This document shows, in pieces, positions 51,187 through 59,718 of a stretch of DNA of 64,000 nt. The DNA comes from Motiliproteus sediminis (GTDB lineage Bacteria > Pseudomonadota > Gammaproteobacteria > Pseudomonadales > Balneatricaceae). The notes beneath the pieces were generated by a model. That model made no database searches and had not been told where the DNA came from. It worked only from the letters and a program-made list of their open reading frames with translations. The DNA lies in NCBI RefSeq assembly GCF_017912535.1, contig NZ_JAERQK010000001.1, positions 434,001 to 498,000 of the forward strand. The letters run 5' to 3'. The position numbers and the translations under genes are program-made. The first letter of the stretch is position 1. Every line of letters starts with the position of its first letter.

Positions 51187-52286
51187 ACAAGCCATTATTG
51201 ATCCGATTTCTTGCCCATCCTGATGTGGTCGCTGATTTCAGTGCTGAACAATGGAGCCTGTTTGTGCGCCAAGCGGATGGCTCCGCATTATGGCCCTACG
51301 CAATAGCGGTGCTAAAGCAGTACCAATTGATTGATCAGGTTCCTGAACATCTCCGGTGGCGGGTAGAGGCGGCGGCTAACGTAGCCGCAAGCCATCATCT
51401 TTCAATGGAGTGGGAGATTGGCTGCCTGAGTGCGGCGTTGCGGGAAGTGCACGCTTCGTTGGTGTTGTTAAAAGGTGCGGCCTACCTCGCTGCACGGTTG
51501 CCGTATAGCGACGCTCGCCTCTATGGCGATGTCGATATACTGGTGCCGGAAGACAAACTAGCGGTGATAACTGCTGCGCTGCAGCGCCACGGTTGGCTAT
51601 TCGAACAGAAGGATGAATACGATCAGCGTTTCTATCGTGAGTGGTCGCATGAGCTCCCGCCCATGAGGAACGCTTATCGATTTACCAATCTCGATATGCA
51701 TTTCACCATCTTCCCGCGTAAGGGGCGCTATCAGCCTAACCCTGAACTGTTGTTGCGGGAAAAGCGTGCTTCCGGGCTCGCCTCCGAGGTGTATACCCTA
51801 TGCTCGGAGGATATGGTGCTCCATTGTGCCACCCACCAATTCGGTGATGGCGAGTTTGATCGCGGGTTGCGGAATCTGGTTGATCTACGCGGGTTGTTGC
51901 AGACGTATGCGGGCAAACAGGATTTCTGGGAGCGGTTGCTTGAGAGAGCCCAGCTGCTGGGTTTACAGGAGCCGCTTTATCTTGCTTTGAGTGCGCTGCA
52001 AAGCATCTTAAACCATGAGCTGCCGGAAGTTATCCAAGATCACGTCCGACGCTGGTTGCAGCAAAGCTGGCGGCATCAGGTCGTCGCTAAATGTTTTAAG
52101 CTGGCAACTACGCCTCAGCACCCCTCCTGTTTGGGAGTAACAACACGCCTTGCGCGTTTTGTTCTTTATCTGCGCGGGCATCATTTACGGTTGCCTTTAC
52201 ACCTGCTGGTGCCTCATCTTGTCCGCAAAAGCTATTTGCAGTGGACTAACGGCAAGCAACGCGAAGAGCAAGAGTTTCAGGGCTAG
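51183..52286 (+). CDS. Nucleotidyltransferase family protein (NTP_transf_5 type)
   Basis: 367 residues. LVLLKGAAYLAARLPYSDARLYGDVDILVPED holds the KG...R and GDVDI blocks of minimal nucleotidyltransferases, with metal ligands near Asp116 and Asp118; here the motif spans about residues 94-125. HCATHQFGDGEFDRGLRNLVDL is the following helical part. Such proteins are often next to HprK-like kinases and in lasso-peptide clusters. It starts at GTG 51183 with a four-base overlap with the kinase stop. It ends seven bases from the converging ATPase gene. Substrate unknown. Confidence 0.84.
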   Translation: MNKPLLIRFLAHPDVVADFSAEQWSLFVRQADGSALWPYAIAVLKQYQLIDQVPEHLRWRVEAAANVAASHHLSMEWEIGCLSAALREVHASLVLLKGAAYLAARLPYSDARLYGDVDILVPEDKLAVITAALQRHGWLFEQKDEYDQRFYREWSHELPPMRNAYRFTNLDMHFTIFPRKGRYQPNPELLLREKRASGLASEVYTLCSEDMVLHCATHQFGDGEFDRGLRNLVDLRGLLQTYAGKQDFWERLLERAQLLGLQEPLYLALSALQSILNHELPEVIQDHVRRWLQQSWRHQVVAKCFKLATTPQHPSCLGVTTRLARFVLYLRGHHLRLPLHLLVPHLVRKSYLQWTNGKQREEQEFQG

Positions 52287-52293
52287 AGAGCGG

Positions 52294-53343
52294 TCAGTCG
52301 TTACGATTTACGACCAGATTGATTCGTTGTTTCAGTTTTTTGTCGAGCAACTTCAGTAGCTCGATCCGTTCCTCCAGGCTCTCATTAAGGTACGCGTTAA
52401 CGTAAACAAGCTTCTTGCGTACTGCTTCTACCTCGTCCAGTGTCGGTCCATTGTCTCCTCCGCTTTGCAGGGCGGAATTAGCCGGCTTTACTGCGCTAGC
52501 CGCGTCGCTTTTTTCGATGATTGGGTCCGCGGAGAGCTCTTCCGCCAGCTCTTCCGCCACGGTGCGGATGGTGTCGGGGGTTATTTGCAGAATGTCCTCA
52601 AGAAAACACAGCAGTAGCAAACGATCGCAGAAGACGTTGATTCTGCGCGGTACCCCGCCCGTGTGACTGTAGATCGCCGCGAAGCATGATTCAGTGAAGC
52701 GTGGGTTCTGCGCCCAGCCCGCCACCGTAAGGCGCCACACAATGTAATCTTTCACCTCTTCAGGCTTGAGTGGTTGCAGGTGGCAAGAGGCGATGACCCG
52801 TTGCCGAAACTGCTCCATGCTCGGGTCCTGGATAATGTTGCGTAGCTCTGGCTGACCCAGCAGGAAGCTTTGCAGCAACGGAGCGTCAGTAAGCTGAAAG
52901 TTGGATAGCATGCGCAACTCTTCCAGCGCACTGGCGGGCAGGTTCTGAGCTTCGTCAACAATCAGCAGTACCCGCTTGCCGGTGTCGTGGACCTGGCGCA
53001 GGAAGGTTTCAAACTGCTGCAACAACACAGCTTTGGGCTTGTTCTCGGCCGGCAGGTTGAAGGCACTGCAGATCATGCGCAGCAGATCATCCGCTTCGAG
53101 TTTGGTGGTAACCAACTGAGCGGCGATGATGTTGTCGTGGGTGATGCTTTCAAGCAGGCTGCGCATCAGCGTGGTTTTACCGGTGCCGATGTCTCCGGTA
53201 ACGACGATAAAGCCTTCTCCCTGAGTCAGCCCGTACTGTAGATAGGAGAGTGCGCGTTTATGGCCACTGCTGGAAAAAAAGAAATCGGGATCAGGCCGCA
53301 ACTGAAAGGGTTTGGTCAGCAGACCAAAATGAGATTCGTACAT
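52294..53343 (-). CDS. XrtA-associated AAA ATPase (ExeA-like)
   Basis: A 349-residue AAA ATPase. MYESHFGLLTKPFQLRPDP is the typical start, with Walker A TGDIGTGKTTL near residue 44, Walker B LLIVDEAQNL near residue 123 and a C-terminal lid. Related to ExeA/GspA-like ATPases, it is constant in XrtA EPS loci and probably drives assembly of the export apparatus. ATG 53343 was chosen with AGGT at fair spacing; a TTG lies six bases upstream. The last 60 residues are helical and charged. Confidence 0.93.
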   Translation of the reverse strand: MYESHFGLLTKPFQLRPDPDFFFSSSGHKRALSYLQYGLTQGEGFIVVTGDIGTGKTTLMRSLLESITHDNIIAAQLVTTKLEADDLLRMICSAFNLPAENKPKAVLLQQFETFLRQVHDTGKRVLLIVDEAQNLPASALEELRMLSNFQLTDAPLLQSFLLGQPELRNIIQDPSMEQFRQRVIASCHLQPLKPEEVKDYIVWRLTVAGWAQNPRFTESCFAAIYSHTGGVPRRINVFCDRLLLLCFLEDILQITPDTIRTVAEELAEELSADPIIEKSDAASAVKPANSALQSGGDNGPTLDEVEAVRKKLVYVNAYLNESLEERIELLKLLDKKLKQRINLVVNRND

Positions 53344-53357
53344 CGTCAATTACCTGA

Positions 53358-54857
53358 TCAAAAGGTCTTTCTGAAGCTTACTACAGCCGTCCAGTCTTCA
53401 AACTCTCGGGTGGCGTCCCCAGAATGGCGTTCACTATATCGTACTGAGCCGGTGAGTGACGACTTCGGGGTTAGTCTACGATCATAGGAAACGCTTATGC
53501 GGCTAAAATAATCGTTTGGCACACCGTCTGACTCAAGCTTTGACCAGTTCCAGTTGGCAGACGCTGTTCCTCGGCGGCTTAGCCGTAACGACCAGCCCAT
53601 ATCGATACCTTGTTCCTGCTCTGTTTCAGCAGTGGCCTGGAATTCGCGTTCGCTGTAGAAAATACCTGTGGTAATGCGGCTTTTCCCTTTCCCTGCAACA
53701 ATGTTGGCGCGGGTCGTCTGTTGAATAAAGCGGTCGTTAACCAAAGACGCCACCGGTACATTGACATCAAAGACTTGATCACCGGGCTGAGGTACGACGG
53801 TAGTCTGACTGTCTACAAAGGTACACTGGTCGAAATCAACGCTTCCCGGCGGGCAGATCAGGGAGCCGATGCTGACACCATCAAGGAGTTGTTGTCGAAT
53901 ACTACTGATGCTTTCTTGATAAACCAACGACCAGGTACTGTGCTTGCGTCGGTGTTGATAAGTTAGGCCGTAGCTGTTGTTGGTTTGCAGGCGGCTATTG
54001 TAGGAAAGGTCAACGGTATTTCGTGGATTAGGTCTCCACTGCAGACCTGCACCCCAGAATGAGCCTGAATCGGCCCGGTCATCGGTTGTCGACTCGAGAT
54101 GATTGTCCACCCAGCCAGCAGTAATGTTGGGAACAAACTGGGGGCTGAAGCGATAACGAAGCGTCAGCCTGGCACTGTCCTCTTTAATGCTGTCAGATTG
54201 GTCCGGATTGGAATTCGACTGGCCGGCCGATAGAGCCCATACCAGTTTACTGGGGCTGTTTTCGGTATCAACGAAAAAGCTGTAGGACGTGCCCTCGCTA
54301 TCGTCGTTGGCATCCTGGAACAGCACAGCGTCGTAACTGGCCTCGACGCCAATTTCAGTGTACTTGCCGATGCGCTGCCGCCAGCTCGGAGTGATTACTA
54401 TAGTGGCGGTATCTGAGAAGCTATCAGAGGCGTTAATGTTGTCGCCATTCGATGCATCGCGGCGGTCAATCAGTTGTTGAGAGTAGCTGGCTCGGGCATC
54501 GAGAAACAGGTGCTCTTCAACCAGTTCGGTGCTCAGTGCTGTATTGAGCCGGTGGTCAATGCGGTCGTCTCCTTCACTGGCGCTATATCCAATGATATGG
54601 GCGCTGTAGTCAAAACTTACCGTTGCTCGCGCGCCTTGGCGATTGAACGAAATCCCGGGAGTGATATCGAGCACCATGCTGTCAATTTCGTTGTCCGCGG
54701 TAAGTTCGAGATTGGATGTATAGCTTGTTGTGATGCCTAGCGAGGGGGATATGTTCCAGTCCTTGGCGGCTAGTGCAGGAGCGCTACTAATAAGCAACAA
54801 ACTGCCAAAGAGCGCGGCAGCGCCGGCCGGCTTAGTTGTTGGCGTAGTAGTAGCCAT
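53358..54857 (-). CDS. PEP-CTERM system-associated outer-membrane beta-barrel protein
   Basis: 499 residues with a signal peptide ending in APALAA and a long body of alternating polar/hydrophobic strands with many aromatic residues (ATVSFDYSAHIIGY, LRYRFSPQFVPNITAGW), ending with a C-terminal Phe (VSFRKTF), the outer-membrane insertion signature. It belongs to the family normally found between the BY-kinase and ATPase in XrtA loci. It probably forms the outer-membrane pore for EPS. It overlaps the kinase gene by 26 bases. Confidence 0.9.
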   Translation of the reverse strand: MATTTPTTKPAGAAALFGSLLLISSAPALAAKDWNISPSLGITTSYTSNLELTADNEIDSMVLDITPGISFNRQGARATVSFDYSAHIIGYSASEGDDRIDHRLNTALSTELVEEHLFLDARASYSQQLIDRRDASNGDNINASDSFSDTATIVITPSWRQRIGKYTEIGVEASYDAVLFQDANDDSEGTSYSFFVDTENSPSKLVWALSAGQSNSNPDQSDSIKEDSARLTLRYRFSPQFVPNITAGWVDNHLESTTDDRADSGSFWGAGLQWRPNPRNTVDLSYNSRLQTNNSYGLTYQHRRKHSTWSLVYQESISSIRQQLLDGVSIGSLICPPGSVDFDQCTFVDSQTTVVPQPGDQVFDVNVPVASLVNDRFIQQTTRANIVAGKGKSRITTGIFYSEREFQATAETEQEQGIDMGWSLRLSRRGTASANWNWSKLESDGVPNDYFSRISVSYDRRLTPKSSLTGSVRYSERHSGDATREFEDWTAVVSFRKTF

Positions 54858-55764
54858 AGTATTCGCTTCTCCCTGCGTTGGACTTGTTCAGGATAAGATT
54901 GGTGGCGATCTCCGGATTTAACAGGCGGAGTGCTTGTTCCAATTGTTGGTGGGTCGTGCGCCCCTGTTCGACGACAACCACTGCTTGTCCTGCGTTCTGT
55001 GACAGTACGTTGGTTTCACTGGCACCCAGCAAGGGCGAGGTGTCAAAAATCACCACCCGATCACTGTAGCGGGTAGACAGCTCCGTCATCAGTCGCTTCA
55101 TCTTTTCACTGGCCAGCATCTCGCTGGCATGATGGTGCCGGGTGCCTGCGGTCACTAGTTTTAGTTTGGGAATGCTGGTGTCGTAAATGATGTCGGTAAC
55201 TTCCAGGTTACCACGCAGAAAATCGAGCAATCCCGGTCTTTCCTCGATCCCGAGACGCTCGCATACATGGGGGTGAACAACGTCGGCGTCGATTAGCAGG
55301 ACGTTCCGGTCCTGCTCCAGCGCCATGCTGATCGCGAGATTGACTGCGGTGAAGGTTTTGCCCTCGCCGGAGAAACTGCTCGACACCATGATGAGGTTGG
55401 GGTTTCGCAATGTGGAGGCCGTTGCTCCGAATGCATTGTTGAGCAGAGGGCGTTTTATGTATCGGTATTCCTCTTTGATTTTACTGAAACGCTCCGTAGG
55501 GGTAACAAACCCCAGTTCGTCCAATCGCTCGACGTCAATCTCAATGACCGGTTTGTCTAACCCACTAGACGGTTGTTCGTTCGCCTCTGTTTTAATCGGC
55601 TCGGCAGGATGCGGAGCGACCTCGACAGTTGGTGGTGAAGGCGGAGCGGGGGGCTCCAAAGGGTGCATTTGCGTGCTAGCTCGGGCGGCGGCATCCGCTT
55701 CCTTCTGGCGCAGTTTTTCAGCAAGTTGACGCTGTTTTTCCAAGGCTTTCTCAATTGTGCTCAT
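54832..55764 (-). CDS. XrtA-associated tyrosine autokinase (BY-kinase)
   Basis: A 310-residue bacterial tyrosine kinase. Residues 1-80 are a charged, proline-rich region. Walker A is in SSSFSGEGKTFTAVNL (about 130-145), Walker A' in LLIDADVVHPH and Walker B in VVIFDTSPLLG. The C-terminal tyrosine cluster (SEYYGYYYANN) is the autophosphorylation tail. It partners with the chain-length determinant encoded six bases upstream; phosphorylation cycling controls EPS polymer length and export. Confidence 0.94.
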   Translation of the reverse strand: MSTIEKALEKQRQLAEKLRQKEADAAARASTQMHPLEPPAPPSPPTVEVAPHPAEPIKTEANEQPSSGLDKPVIEIDVERLDELGFVTPTERFSKIKEEYRYIKRPLLNNAFGATASTLRNPNLIMVSSSFSGEGKTFTAVNLAISMALEQDRNVLLIDADVVHPHVCERLGIEERPGLLDFLRGNLEVTDIIYDTSIPKLKLVTAGTRHHHASEMLASEKMKRLMTELSTRYSDRVVIFDTSPLLGASETNVLSQNAGQAVVVVEQGRTTHQQLEQALRLLNPEIATNLILNKSNAGRSEYYGYYYANN

Positions 55765-55770
55765 GCGGAC

Positions 55771-57432
55771 CTATCCCTGGATTACGCTAGTGAGTTTATG
55801 GGCAACAGCTTTCAGTTTTGGCAGCAGTTGATCGATCATCTGAGGAATATCAGGCAGTCTCTCTATCAAACTATTGTTCAGCGCAGGGAACAGTTGCAGC
55901 ACCATCAAAGCGGCATAGATCATCAACAACAACAGGGTCAGGGCGAAATACCAGTGGGTGCGTTTGCGCACATTTCTGTCGCGCAGTTCCTGAACCACGC
56001 TGACAGCTCCGAGTACGGGGAATCCGGTGACGCTACTGAGCTGGCGCGAGCTGAAAAACACCGGTCTTACCTGAGAGGCGACAAATGCAAGCGCGACCCC
56101 TGCGCCGAGCCCAAGCACCAGTACCGCTGTCAAAAACAGAGGGCGCTTCGGGCCGACCGGCGTTGTTGGTACGCGCGGCGGGTCGATCACCCGGAACTGA
56201 AAGCTATCGGCGCTGACCTCTGCCTGCTGGGATAAGTGCGCAGATTCGCGTCGGGAAAGCAGCTCATTATATTTTTGCTGGGTGACGTTGTAGCCACGCT
56301 GCAGTGCTTGGTATTCCGCTTCTATTTCGGGAATGGTATTAACCTTGAGTTGCAGGGACTCAAAACGCTGTTGCTGGTCGTCTAGCCTGACGCGCAACGA
56401 CTGCACCGTGCTCTCTTCGCGGCTCAGGGACAGCTTAAGTTCCTGGTATACGGGATTTTCATCGACGCTGCGGCGGCGCGCTTCAACCGTTTCCATCGCT
56501 TTGCGTCGGTCGCGTATCTCTTGCTGCTGCTTGTTTTGCAGGTCCGCTAAAACGCGTTGAGTTTCCTTGATATCTGGATGGATGTCGGTATAGCGAAGGC
56601 GAAGCTCATCTAGTTTGTTCTCCAGCGTGGCGATGCGATTATCGTAGCTAGTTCCTATGTCGAACTGTTGCCCTGAGTAGCTTTCTTCAACGAGTCCAAA
56701 GGTGGGAACCTCGCCTTCTAGTTGCCGTTGCAGGGAGTCGCGTCGGGCTTCTGCCTCTTTGAGCTCAAGGGTTATGCCCCGGATACTACCCTTGAGTTGT
56801 TCCAGACGACTGTAAAAATCACCGCTGCTGCCCATGACATCGTAGTTGCGCTGTTTGAACTCTTTAAGGGCGTTGTCTGTTTCGTTAAGGCGCTGCTCAT
56901 ACTCGGCGATCTGACGATCAATAAAGCTGGACGCGATATTGGTATCTTCACGCTTGTCTCCCAAGGTGTTTTCTACCAGAGAGGTGAGTGTTGCCTGGAC
57001 GACATCACGTGCTTTCTCCGCAGACTTGTGGCTGTACTGAATCGCATAGATGTTGCTGCGCCCTGCGGTGCTGAGTTTGAGGTCAGATTTCAGGCTATCT
57101 ATGACCGCGTTGAACTCATCGGGCGTCTTTGCCTGGAGGTCGAGGTCTGCCAGGCGGGCAATCTTTTCAAGATTGGGGCGCGTAAACAGAGTTTTGACCA
57201 TCAGTTGTACTTGCTGCTGCGGATTGGTCTGAATGGTGAGACCGCGCAGCAGTGGTGCGAGTAGTGAGTCTGTATCGACGTACACCTTGGCTTCAGACTG
57301 GTACTGATCCGGCATTTTAAGCACAAAAGGCCAGCCTGCCAGGCAGACCAGCCATGCCATAACCACCAGTATCCAGCGCTTAACCCAAATACCCTTGAGA
57401 TAATTGACGACTAGATCAATTGCTTCCTGCAT
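55771..57432 (-). CDS. XrtA system chain-length determinant (Wzc-like) protein
   Basis: 553 residues. One membrane helix near residues 18-36 and another near 430-450 (LFLTAVLVLGLGAGVALAF), with a third hydrophobic segment at about 500, enclose a large periplasmic region rich in heptad coiled coil (about 165-390). PRVPTTPVGPKRPLFL before the second helix is the typical Wzz/Wzc proline motif. It controls EPS chain length together with the BY-kinase and the export protein; here the kinase domain is encoded separately. Confidence 0.94.
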   Translation of the reverse strand: MQEAIDLVVNYLKGIWVKRWILVVMAWLVCLAGWPFVLKMPDQYQSEAKVYVDTDSLLAPLLRGLTIQTNPQQQVQLMVKTLFTRPNLEKIARLADLDLQAKTPDEFNAVIDSLKSDLKLSTAGRSNIYAIQYSHKSAEKARDVVQATLTSLVENTLGDKREDTNIASSFIDRQIAEYEQRLNETDNALKEFKQRNYDVMGSSGDFYSRLEQLKGSIRGITLELKEAEARRDSLQRQLEGEVPTFGLVEESYSGQQFDIGTSYDNRIATLENKLDELRLRYTDIHPDIKETQRVLADLQNKQQQEIRDRRKAMETVEARRRSVDENPVYQELKLSLSREESTVQSLRVRLDDQQQRFESLQLKVNTIPEIEAEYQALQRGYNVTQQKYNELLSRRESAHLSQQAEVSADSFQFRVIDPPRVPTTPVGPKRPLFLTAVLVLGLGAGVALAFVASQVRPVFFSSRQLSSVTGFPVLGAVSVVQELRDRNVRKRTHWYFALTLLLLMIYAALMVLQLFPALNNSLIERLPDIPQMIDQLLPKLKAVAHKLTSVIQG

Positions 57433-57458
57433 GCTCTATACGACCCCTGTACTACGAC

Positions 57459-58112
57459 TTAAAACCAGGCTTCAGGAATGATCAGGATGTCTCCCGGGAG
57501 GATGTCGGCGTTAGCGGAGATGTCGCCATCGGTGATCAAATCGTCCAGGCGAACAGAATACGGCTGCTGGACGCCATCAACGATGCGAATCAGTGTGGCG
57601 TTGTTGCCGTCAGCAAACTCGGTCAAGCCGCCTACGGCGATCAGCACGTCAAGCAGGCTCATATCCTCTTGGTAGGGCAGCGCTTGGGGTTCGCTGGCTT
57701 CGCCAATGATCCTCACCTGCTCCGAGTAGGGGCCGCTAAAACCATCGGTAATCACGGTGACGATCGGCTCTTTGATGTAAACGCTAAGCTTCTCTTCGAT
57801 CTTTCTCGCTACCTGGGTGGGTGTCAGGCCACTGACGGTGACGTCTTCAACCAGTGGGGTAGTGACCTTGCCATCTGGGCGCACGGTAACTGTTTCTGAT
57901 ACCTCTGGATTGCCCCAGACAAAAATATTCAGCTCATCACCGGGGCCTACCAAGTAGTTATATTTGGCCGGGTCGGTGGTAACCGGCTCTTTTAATGTCG
58001 AGGAAGGAAGAGGGGGGTGATTATTTGATCCAAGGCCCGAACAGCCAATCAATCCGGCACTGGTGCCGATGATGATGCCCTTTACGAGCCACTCCTTGAT
58101 CGTTCCTTTCAT
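57459..58112 (-). CDS. Polysaccharide export lipoprotein (Wza-like), XrtA system
   Basis: A 217-residue lipoprotein. The signal peptide ends in the lipobox LIGC, so the mature protein is lipid-anchored. YLVGPGDELNIFVWGNPE marks the poly-export domain, and VRIIGEASEPQALPYQEDMSLLDVLIAVGG the SLBB domain. It forms the periplasmic/outer-membrane conduit for EPS together with the chain-length protein encoded 26 bases downstream. ATG 58112 with GGAGAAGG upstream is the start; the frame extends 40 codons further without support. Confidence 0.94.
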   Translation of the reverse strand: MKGTIKEWLVKGIIIGTSAGLIGCSGLGSNNHPPLPSSTLKEPVTTDPAKYNYLVGPGDELNIFVWGNPEVSETVTVRPDGKVTTPLVEDVTVSGLTPTQVARKIEEKLSVYIKEPIVTVITDGFSGPYSEQVRIIGEASEPQALPYQEDMSLLDVLIAVGGLTEFADGNNATLIRIVDGVQQPYSVRLDDLITDGDISANADILPGDILIIPEAWF

Positions 58113-58286
58113 TTTGACCTTCTCCCAATGGCGCCTGTAGGCTCTGTTGATGCGATCATGGTTTAGCATAGCAACAAAATTATTGCGCGGGTTCAAGCGC
58201 TTTGGCTTAGTTTGGCTAATTATTAAGTACAATTGCGATCTGGGGTCGCGGTAATGGAGCGAGCGGATAAACGCACGGGAGGGGTA

Positions 58287-58724
58287 ATGGTCTCTGACAG
58301 TCAGATTCGCGAGGGCTCGAGCGCAGTTCGCGTTGCGCTGGTCCTTCTTCTTGTCGGTTCGGTTGGGCTGTTTTTTGTGCTTCAGGGAGTGATACAGCAG
58401 ATCATTGTGGAAATTAACACCGTGGCTGACCGTTATCCTGACGTGGCTATTCGGATGGGCAATCGGCTGCTTCTGTGGCTGGTGGTGCTAAGCGGTGCCG
58501 TTTCTGCGGTGATTGGCAGCTATTTATATCTGGTTTCCTTACGGATAGCGCACGAGCGTCAGAGTCCTCCTGCAGCACTGCCCGTGGCGTTCAGGACCCG
58601 GATGGTCGCTGGTGAGGCAGCGCTGCGAGTTGCTCGCAACTATCGCTGGGTTGCGCTGCTGCTCTGGTTGCAGCCGGTGGCGGGGCTAGGGTTCTGGTTC
58701 TGGCTCAGTGGTGGGGTGATCTGA
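58287..58724 (+). CDS. Two-helix membrane protein, unknown function
   Basis: 145 residues with a membrane helix near residues 14-38 (VALVLLLVGSVGLFFVLQGV), a second near 64-85 (LLLWLVVLSGAVSAVIGSYLY) and a short hydrophobic C-terminus. ATG 58287 has GGGAGGGG directly upstream; ATG 58254 is the alternative. It diverges from the EPS export operon and converges on cbtA, overlapping its end by about 39 bases. No family recognised. Confidence 0.65.
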   Translation: MVSDSQIREGSSAVRVALVLLLVGSVGLFFVLQGVIQQIIVEINTVADRYPDVAIRMGNRLLLWLVVLSGAVSAVIGSYLYLVSLRIAHERQSPPAALPVAFRTRMVAGEAALRVARNYRWVALLLWLQPVAGLGFWFWLSGGVI

Positions 58725-59468
58725 AACGGCGCGCCCGGTGGTATAAGCGGATAGAACGCCCAGCGCCAGCCAAAACAGCAGGTTGCTGAGGTGGGCCGAG
58801 TAGCGATAGTGCTGTTCGGTTACCTCGATCAGGCGGGTGACACGGTGCTGGTCCAGCATGGTGTGCAAAGGGTCGCTGTTGAAAGAAACCAGAACGGGCA
58901 GCGCCAACAGCAGCAGGCCCCCCGTCAGCTTTTTCGTTTTATCCCCGTAGGCAATTAGTGCCAGCCCCACTCCGGTGGATAGGGCTGCGCACAGCCAGGT
59001 CAGTTGATGTTTCCAAACCGATATATCGTGATGGCTGGTGAGCAGGTCGGTAGCCGGTGTGCGTGGCGGGTAAATCAGGGCGGGGGCGAGATAGAACGTC
59101 AGATAGCCGGCCAGACCCCAGATAATGCCCATGGGCGCGCTCGCGGTGGGATGGTGCGTATGATGGTTATGGAGGAAGATAGCCGCGCACAAAATCATGG
59201 CAAAGCCGATGCCGATAACTGCGTCACTCACAAACCGGAACAGGGTTCTGAGCATCAGATCTGCGGGTGGGTGCGCGGCCGAATCATGCAGGTGCCCGCG
59301 AGGACTCAATGTCGCTCCCGAGTGGTTGTGGGCGTAGAGGTCGAAGTGTTCCGCGCTCATCAGCAAGGGTAACGAGTCAATACTCTGCACGCCACTAAAA
59401 AAGAGGCCAGCGGCGCTGCCGGCAGCAGTGGCGGCCAGGGCCAGCCGCAAGGGCAGGCTCAGTGACAC
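58686..59468 (-). CDS. cbtA: CbtA family cobalt transporter subunit (predicted)
   Basis: A 260-residue membrane protein with about five to six helices and several histidine-rich loops (HNHHTHH). GYLTFYLAPALIYPPRTPATD is the typical CbtA block. It is thought to import cobalt for vitamin B12, mainly from its regulation in other genomes. It starts at GTG 59468, overlapping the end of cbtB by ten bases. No cobalamin riboswitch is visible upstream. Confidence 0.85.
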   Translation of the reverse strand: MSLSLPLRLALAATAAGSAAGLFFSGVQSIDSLPLLMSAEHFDLYAHNHSGATLSPRGHLHDSAAHPPADLMLRTLFRFVSDAVIGIGFAMILCAAIFLHNHHTHHPTASAPMGIIWGLAGYLTFYLAPALIYPPRTPATDLLTSHHDISVWKHQLTWLCAALSTGVGLALIAYGDKTKKLTGGLLLLALPVLVSFNSDPLHTMLDQHRVTRLIEVTEQHYRYSAHLSNLLFWLALGVLSAYTTGRAVSDHPTTEPEPEP

Positions 59469-59638
59469 GGGAAGCCTGTCAGGTGGCGAACGTCATGGGC
59501 AATGCTGTGGATGCTATCTGCCGGTAGAAAGCCAACCATGAACACGATAACGGAGCCGAAAACGATCAGCGCAGCCGCGGTCATCAGCGCTGATCTATCC
59601 GGGTTCTGCGGGTTCTGGCGGGGTGTCGTGAACTGCAT
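59459..59638 (-). CDS. cbtB: CbtB family small membrane protein
   Basis: A 59-residue protein with one membrane helix (about 20-40) and the C-terminal histidine-rich motif SIHSIAHDVRHLTGFPCH, the hallmark of CbtB, the small partner of the CbtA cobalt transporter. Starts at ATG 59638. The pair overlaps by ten bases and is cotranscribed. Confidence 0.88.
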   Translation of the reverse strand: MQFTTPRQNPQNPDRSALMTAAALIVFGSVIVFMVGFLPADSIHSIAHDVRHLTGFPCH

Positions 59639-59678
59639 ATCACTCGTCCTTGGGTGAATGCGCGATTATCGCAAATTA

Positions 59679-59701
59679 AAGGGGGAGTGCCTATCCCCCT
59701 T
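59679..59701 (-). terminator. Rho-independent terminator downstream of metG
   Basis: Read on the minus strand, AAGGGGGA pairs with TCCCCCTT around a 7-base loop, followed by TTAATTT. It lies 18 bases from the metG stop and in front of cbtB, which therefore needs its own promoter or readthrough. Confidence 0.65.
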
Positions 59702-59718
59702 GTTACTGTGTGGCTTTG

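Noticed and set aside
59639-59718. Search for a cobalamin riboswitch before cbtB
   Set aside because: The gap is only 80 bases and holds just the metG terminator hairpin; no B12-box-like sequence was recognised.
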